A stretch of 64,000 nucleotides of DNA from Streptosporangium roseum DSM 43021 (GTDB taxonomy: Bacteria > Actinomycetota > Actinomycetes > Streptosporangiales > Streptosporangiaceae). The notes beneath the pieces are model-generated. The model saw only the letters and a program-made list of their open reading frames with translations. It was not told the DNA's origin and searched no databases. Below are positions 60,181 through 64,000 of the stretch, piece by piece. The position numbers and the translations under genes were made by a program. Position 1 is the stretch's first letter. Each line of letters opens with the position of its first letter. The DNA lies in assembly GCF_000024865.1 (NCBI RefSeq), contig NC_013595.1, positions 5,270,001-5,334,000 of the forward strand, given 5' to 3'.

Positions 60181-62874
60181 TCACCGGCCGGCGCGGCCGG
60201 GCAGCGGACCCGGGTGGCTGAACCGGGAGGCTCGGCGCTGCACGTGGTGGACATGGTCGCGGCGGCGGACGGCGAGCGGCCTGTCGACAGGGCCTGCGAA
60301 GAACACCTTCTTGGCGAACTCGACCAGGATCAGGTAGGCGATGACCATTCCGGTCAGGGTGAGGAAGAACACGGGTGGCAGTGGGGTGAATCCCAGCGCG
60401 TGTGCCAGTGGCGACAGCGGCAGCGCGATCCCGATCGCGACGACACCGAAGACGGCGGCCAGCAGCGGGACGCTGGGCCGGCTCCGCAGGAACGGGATCC
60501 GCCGGGTACGGATCACGAAGATGATCAGAGTCTGGGTCGCGAGAGACTCCACGAACCAGCCGGAGCGGAACAGTTCAGGCCCGGCGTGGAAAACGCCGAG
60601 CATGATCGCGAAGGTGAGGAAGTCGAACAGGGAGCTGATCGGGCCGAAGAAGAACATGAACCGCCGGATGAAGCCGATGTCCCAGTGCGAGGGGGCGTGG
60701 AGCTGCTCGGGATCGACGTGGTCGGTGGGGATGCTGAGCTGGCTGGTGTCATAGAGCAGGTTGTTCAGCAGGATCTGACCCGGAAGCATCGGCAGGAAGC
60801 TCAGCACCGCCGAGGCGGAGGCGGCGCTGAACATGTTGCCGAAGTTACTCGAGGTGCCCATCAGGACGTACTTGATGGTGTTGGCGAAGATGCGCCGGCC
60901 CTCGGCGACCCCGTCGGCCAGGACCCCGAGATCCTTTTCCAGCAGGACGACGTCGGCGGCGTCCTTGGCGACGTCGGTCGCGGTGTCCACCGAGATCCCG
61001 ACGTCGGCGGCGTGCAGCGCGAGCGCGTCGTTGACCCCGTCGCCCAGGAATCCCACGTCCCGTCCGCGGCGGCGCAGCAGCCGGATCAGCCGCGCTTTCT
61101 GCTCCGGAGAGACCCGGGCGAAGATCGTGGTGGTCTCGGCGGCGGCGGCGAGGGCGTCGTCGTCCAGTGCGGCGATGTCGGTGCCGGTCATGGTGCCGTC
61201 CGAGGGCAGGCCGAGGTCGGCGCAGACTTTCTCCGCGACCAGCGGGTTGTCTCCGGTGGCGATCTTCACAGTGATGCCGAGTGCGGCGAGGCGGCGCAGT
61301 GGGGCGGCGGCGGCCTCCTTGGGCCGATCGAGAAACACCAGGAACCCGGCCAGGATCAGGTCGCGTTCGTCGGCCGGCGTCGGGACGGTCAGGCCGGCGG
61401 CGGGCCGGGTGGCGACGGCCACGACCCGGCTGCCCGCGGCGAACTGAGCCCGCAGCGTGTCGGCGGTTCCGGCCGGCACGTCCGGGCAGCGGCTCAGGAC
61501 AGCCTCGGGGGCGCCTTTGGTGATCAGTAGCCGGGTACCGTCCGGAGCACGGAGCACGGCGGTGGTCATCCGGCGCTCATGATCGAACGGCAGCAGCCCG
61601 AGGCGCGTGTAGCCGCCGACCAGGTGCACCGGAGCGCCTGGCGCCTGCCACAGAGCGGCATCCAGCGGGTTTTCTCCCACCCCGACCGAGCCGCCGGTCG
61701 GCAGGTCCACCTCTGGCGCAGAGGCGGCCTCGGCCGGCAGATCGGACTCGGTCGCCAGCAGGCCGAGAAGCAGCACCCGGTCGTCGGCGCCTCCGCCAGG
61801 GGCCAGGGCGGCGACGAAACCGATCCTGCCCTCGGTCAGGGTTCCGGTCTTGTCGGTGACCAGGACGTCCATGTCGCCGAGGTCCTCGATGCAGACCAGC
61901 CGTTTGACCAGCACCTTGCATCGGGCAAGCCGCCGGGAACCGGCCGCCAGGCTGGTGCTGACCACCGCGGGTAGCAACTGCGGGGTGATGCCCACCGCGA
62001 TCGCCAGGGAGAACAGCAACGACTCGATCAGCGGGCGGTGCAGCACCAGGTTCGTCACCAGGATCAGTGAGGTCAGCGTGATCGCGACCTGCAGCAGCAG
62101 CACCGAGAAATGCCGTAACCCGGCCTGGAAGCCGGTCTCCGGTTGCCGCTGGCCCAGCCCGAGCGCGATGCGGCCGAACTCCGCGCGCCCACCGGTCGCG
62201 ACCACCACACCGGTGCCGCCCCCCGCCCGCACGACCGTGCCCATCAGGGCGCAGCAGCCCAGCGCGGCCGGCGCCCCACCGGACGGGACGGGCGCGACGG
62301 TCTTGCCCACCGGCAGCGACTCGCCGGTCAGCACGCTTTCGTCGCACTCCAGACCGGTCGTGGTCAGCAGCCGCAGCTCCGCCGGGACGATCCCGCCCAG
62401 TGTCAGCCGTACCACGTCGCCAGGCACCAGCGCGGTGACGTCCACCTCGGCGGGCCGAGCGTCGCGCAGCACCATGGCAGTGTGCCTGACCTGGGAGTGC
62501 AGTGCCTGAGCCGCCCGTTCGGCCCGGTACTCGTTGACGGAGCCCAGCCCCACACTCGCCGCCAGGATCACTCCGATGATCACCGCGTTGAGGCTGTCCC
62601 CAAGGAAGAACGAGACGACCGCGGTTACCGCCAGCAGCACCAGCACCGCGTTGCGCAGTTGCCGGCCCAGCACCCGCAACGCCCGGGCGTGGTGGGCGCG
62701 CACCGCGTTCGGGCCACAGATCGCCAGGCGCCGCGCGGCCTCGGCACCGGACAACCCCGCCTCGGTGACGCCCAGCCGGTCGAGCACCTGTACGGCGGGC
62801 AGCGTGGCCGCCTCACCGGCGGACAGGCCCACCAGGTGCGCCGCACCCGGCGGGGCGTGCACGGCCGTCTCCAT
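60181..62874 (-). CDS. Magnesium-type (P3B) P-type ATPase
   Basis: An 897-aa protein. Motifs: actuator LTGES, TM4 SLAIAVGITPQLLPAVVSTS, LVKRLVCIEDLGDMDVLVTD followed by KTGTLTEG, hinge GDGVNDALAL, and a C-terminal transporter region with NNLLYDTSQLSIPTDHVDPE and MGTSSNFGNMFSAASASAVL, all typical of MgtA/MgtB proteins. These import Mg2+ (or Ni2+) into the cytoplasm at low supply. ATG 62874 is preceded by GGGGGT only. Two DosR-like boxes lie in the 157 bp shared with the divergent GNAT/CoA-ligase gene. Confidence 0.88.
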   Translation of the reverse strand: METAVHAPPGAAHLVGLSAGEAATLPAVQVLDRLGVTEAGLSGAEAARRLAICGPNAVRAHHARALRVLGRQLRNAVLVLLAVTAVVSFFLGDSLNAVIIGVILAASVGLGSVNEYRAERAAQALHSQVRHTAMVLRDARPAEVDVTALVPGDVVRLTLGGIVPAELRLLTTTGLECDESVLTGESLPVGKTVAPVPSGGAPAALGCCALMGTVVRAGGGTGVVVATGGRAEFGRIALGLGQRQPETGFQAGLRHFSVLLLQVAITLTSLILVTNLVLHRPLIESLLFSLAIAVGITPQLLPAVVSTSLAAGSRRLARCKVLVKRLVCIEDLGDMDVLVTDKTGTLTEGRIGFVAALAPGGGADDRVLLLGLLATESDLPAEAASAPEVDLPTGGSVGVGENPLDAALWQAPGAPVHLVGGYTRLGLLPFDHERRMTTAVLRAPDGTRLLITKGAPEAVLSRCPDVPAGTADTLRAQFAAGSRVVAVATRPAAGLTVPTPADERDLILAGFLVFLDRPKEAAAAPLRRLAALGITVKIATGDNPLVAEKVCADLGLPSDGTMTGTDIAALDDDALAAAAETTTIFARVSPEQKARLIRLLRRRGRDVGFLGDGVNDALALHAADVGISVDTATDVAKDAADVVLLEKDLGVLADGVAEGRRIFANTIKYVLMGTSSNFGNMFSAASASAVLSFLPMLPGQILLNNLLYDTSQLSIPTDHVDPEQLHAPSHWDIGFIRRFMFFFGPISSLFDFLTFAIMLGVFHAGPELFRSGWFVESLATQTLIIFVIRTRRIPFLRSRPSVPLLAAVFGVVAIGIALPLSPLAHALGFTPLPPVFFLTLTGMVIAYLILVEFAKKVFFAGPVDRPLAVRRRDHVHHVQRRASRFSHPGPLPGRAGR

Positions 62875-62932
62875 ACCCCCAGCAGATCACCGCCAGGCCG
62901 GATGGCTCCCCGGCCGAAAGGCACCATCTGAA

Positions 62933-62945
62933 GGGACCTTCGACA
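62933..62945 (+). promoter_or_regulatory. DosR-like box A, divergent promoter
   Basis: GGGACCTTCGACA, about 60 bp upstream of the P-ATPase start at 62874. Confidence 0.5.
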
Positions 62946-62960
62946 CCCGCGCCCCCTAGA

Positions 62961-62972
62961 GCCGACAGTCCC
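62961..62972 (-). promoter_or_regulatory. DosR-like box B, divergent promoter
   Basis: On the minus strand GGGACTGTCGGC, about 60 bp upstream of the GNAT/CoA-ligase start at 63032. Confidence 0.5.
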
Positions 62973-63031
62973 TGCCCGCAAGGGCACTTGGACTCTGGGG
63001 GTCGCCGCCGCGATGAGCGAGGCTGGGTCGC

Positions 63032-64000
63032 ATGAGACGGACCGTTCCCGATGAGTGCGACGTCCTGCTGCGTGAGGGCGGCATCGCCCACATCCGGCCG
63101 CTGCGGCCGGACGACCGCGCACGGCTGCACGAACTGGTCGACAGGTCGTCCGAGCACTCGGCCTACCTGCGTTTCTTCACCGGCGGCACGGCGACCGCCC
63201 ACGCCTACATGGACCGCATCACAGCATCGGACTACCCGGGCCGCGCATTGGTAGCCCTGTCACAGGGCCGGCTGGTGGCGGTCGCGGAGTACATCCCCGG
63301 GGATGCGGGCGACGCCGAGATCGCGATCTTGATCGACGACGGGATGCACCACCACGGCCTGGGCACGTTGCTGGTGGAACATCTCGCGTTGAACGCCGCC
63401 GACGAGGGTGTACGCGAGCTGGTCGCCGACGTGCTCGCCGAGAACCGGCCCATGCTCCGAGTGCTGGACGACATCGGGCTGGCCACCACTCGCGCGTTCG
63501 ACGACGGATCGGTCGAGGTCCGGATAGATCCGCGCCCCACCCCGGGCATGCTGGAGCGGATCGAGGCACGCGCGCACCAGGCGGCATCGGCCTCCCTGCG
63601 GCGGCTGTTCCACCCGGAGTCGGTCGCGGTGATCGGCGCCGGCCGCGCCCCCGGCGGGGTCGGCCACCGCATCCTGCGAAACCTCCTCCAAGGAGGTTTT
63701 CCCGGCCCCGTCTACCCGATCAACCCACACGCCAGGCAAATTTGCGGCCTGCCCGTCTACGCGAATGTGGGCAGCGTGCCGGGCCCGATCGATCTGGCGG
63801 TCATCGCGACCCCGGCCCGCACCGTGCCGGAGATCGCCCGCGACTGCGCCGGCCACGGCGTGCGGAACGTCGTCGTGGTCACGTCGGGATTCGCCGAGAC
63901 CGGAGGGACAAGCGCGCAAGACGAACTGCTGAGGATCTGCCGGGAGGCCGGGATGCGGCTGGTCGGCCCCAACTGTCTCGGCATCGTCAACACCGCAGCC
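63032..64000 (+). CDS. GNAT domain fused to acyl-CoA synthetase (ADP-forming), 5' part
   Basis: ATG 63032 opens a frame without stop to the window edge (323 codons). Residues about 17-165 are a GNAT acetyltransferase (AHIRPLRPDDRARLHELV, IAILIDDGMHHHGLGTLLVE). From about 195 the CoA-binding Rossmann domain of an NDP-forming acyl-CoA synthetase starts (LFHPESVAVIGAGRAPGGVG, NLLQGGFPGPVYPINPHARQ, VVVVTSGFAETGG, LVGPNCLGIVN). This is the acetyltransferase/ligase fusion of the Pat/AcuA-like family, used for protein acylation control. The rest lies outside the window. No strong ribosome site is visible. Confidence 0.85.
   Translation, partial: MRRTVPDECDVLLREGGIAHIRPLRPDDRARLHELVDRSSEHSAYLRFFTGGTATAHAYMDRITASDYPGRALVALSQGRLVAVAEYIPGDAGDAEIAILIDDGMHHHGLGTLLVEHLALNAADEGVRELVADVLAENRPMLRVLDDIGLATTRAFDDGSVEVRIDPRPTPGMLERIEARAHQAASASLRRLFHPESVAVIGAGRAPGGVGHRILRNLLQGGFPGPVYPINPHARQICGLPVYANVGSVPGPIDLAVIATPARTVPEIARDCAGHGVRNVVVVTSGFAETGGTSAQDELLRICREAGMRLVGPNCLGIVNTAA

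Noticed and set aside
1..64000. CRISPR arrays, tRNA or rRNA genes
   Set aside because: No regularly spaced repeat arrays and no tRNA-like T-loop or rRNA stretches were noticed by reading. A tRNAscan-SE and CRISPR-finder run would settle it.

Overview
The window is high-GC actinobacterial DNA: strong G/C bias at third codon positions, GTG starts, Shine-Dalgarno sites of the GGAG type, twin universal-stress proteins, and a vanRS/vanY/vanJ-like cluster. The gene families point to Streptosporangiales or a related filamentous actinomycete (Nonomuraea-like). That placement is inference; there is no rRNA or marker gene here to prove it.

Layout. 0-11 kb is a patchwork: IS630, IS5-type and Tn3 transposase remnants and a broken tyrosine recombinase surround a VOC-fold gene, an intact DesK/DesR-like two-component system with an ABC exporter (3.5-6.7 kb), a divergent LysR/SDR pair that has lost both 5' halves, and an ABM-domain/DsbA-like pair behind a SoxR/MerR-like promoter. 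11-15 kb holds VanS-VanR-like regulators divergent from VanY-like and VanJ-like genes. 15.5-18 kb has two convergent paralogues encoding 111-aa secreted proteins and an AraC-type regulator. 18-23.5 kb has a serine beta-lactamase-like hydrolase fused in frame to an S9 peptidase tail, a conserved 134-aa protein, and more transposase debris. 23.5-29.3 kb is one orientation: a DUF4331 / TPR / NicO metal-transporter operon preceded by two related secreted proteins.

29.4-45 kb is the main mobile-element dump: IS630, a 64-bp inverted-repeat pair, an IS21 element with a frameshifted istA, an apparently complete IS427-group IS5 element (TA target duplication), a broken integrase-like mosaic, a 268-bp MITE-like element, IS3 and a second Tn3 remnant. 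Small secreted or lipoproteins, a GNAT, a TmrB-like kinase and a DUF6461 gene lie between them, with several recently broken genes (sensor kinase, TetR, DHFR-like, alpha/beta hydrolase) extending to 47.7 kb.

45-64 kb is much cleaner. After a Ser/Thr protein kinase, 47.7-64 kb reads as a dormancy (DosR/DevR-type) island: Acg-like nitroreductase, CBS-BON protein, a P1B-5 ATPase fused to hemerythrin, four tandem-domain universal stress proteins, a CBS fragment, an XRE/FMN-binding-like regulator, a HAD phosphomutase coupled to a GH65 disaccharide phosphorylase, an Mg-type P-ATPase, and a GNAT/CoA-ligase protein running off the edge. Intergenic regions in this part repeatedly carry GGGAC(T/C)TTCG-like boxes, suggesting one regulon. 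No dosR/dosS gene is inside the window. No tRNA, rRNA or CRISPR array was seen.
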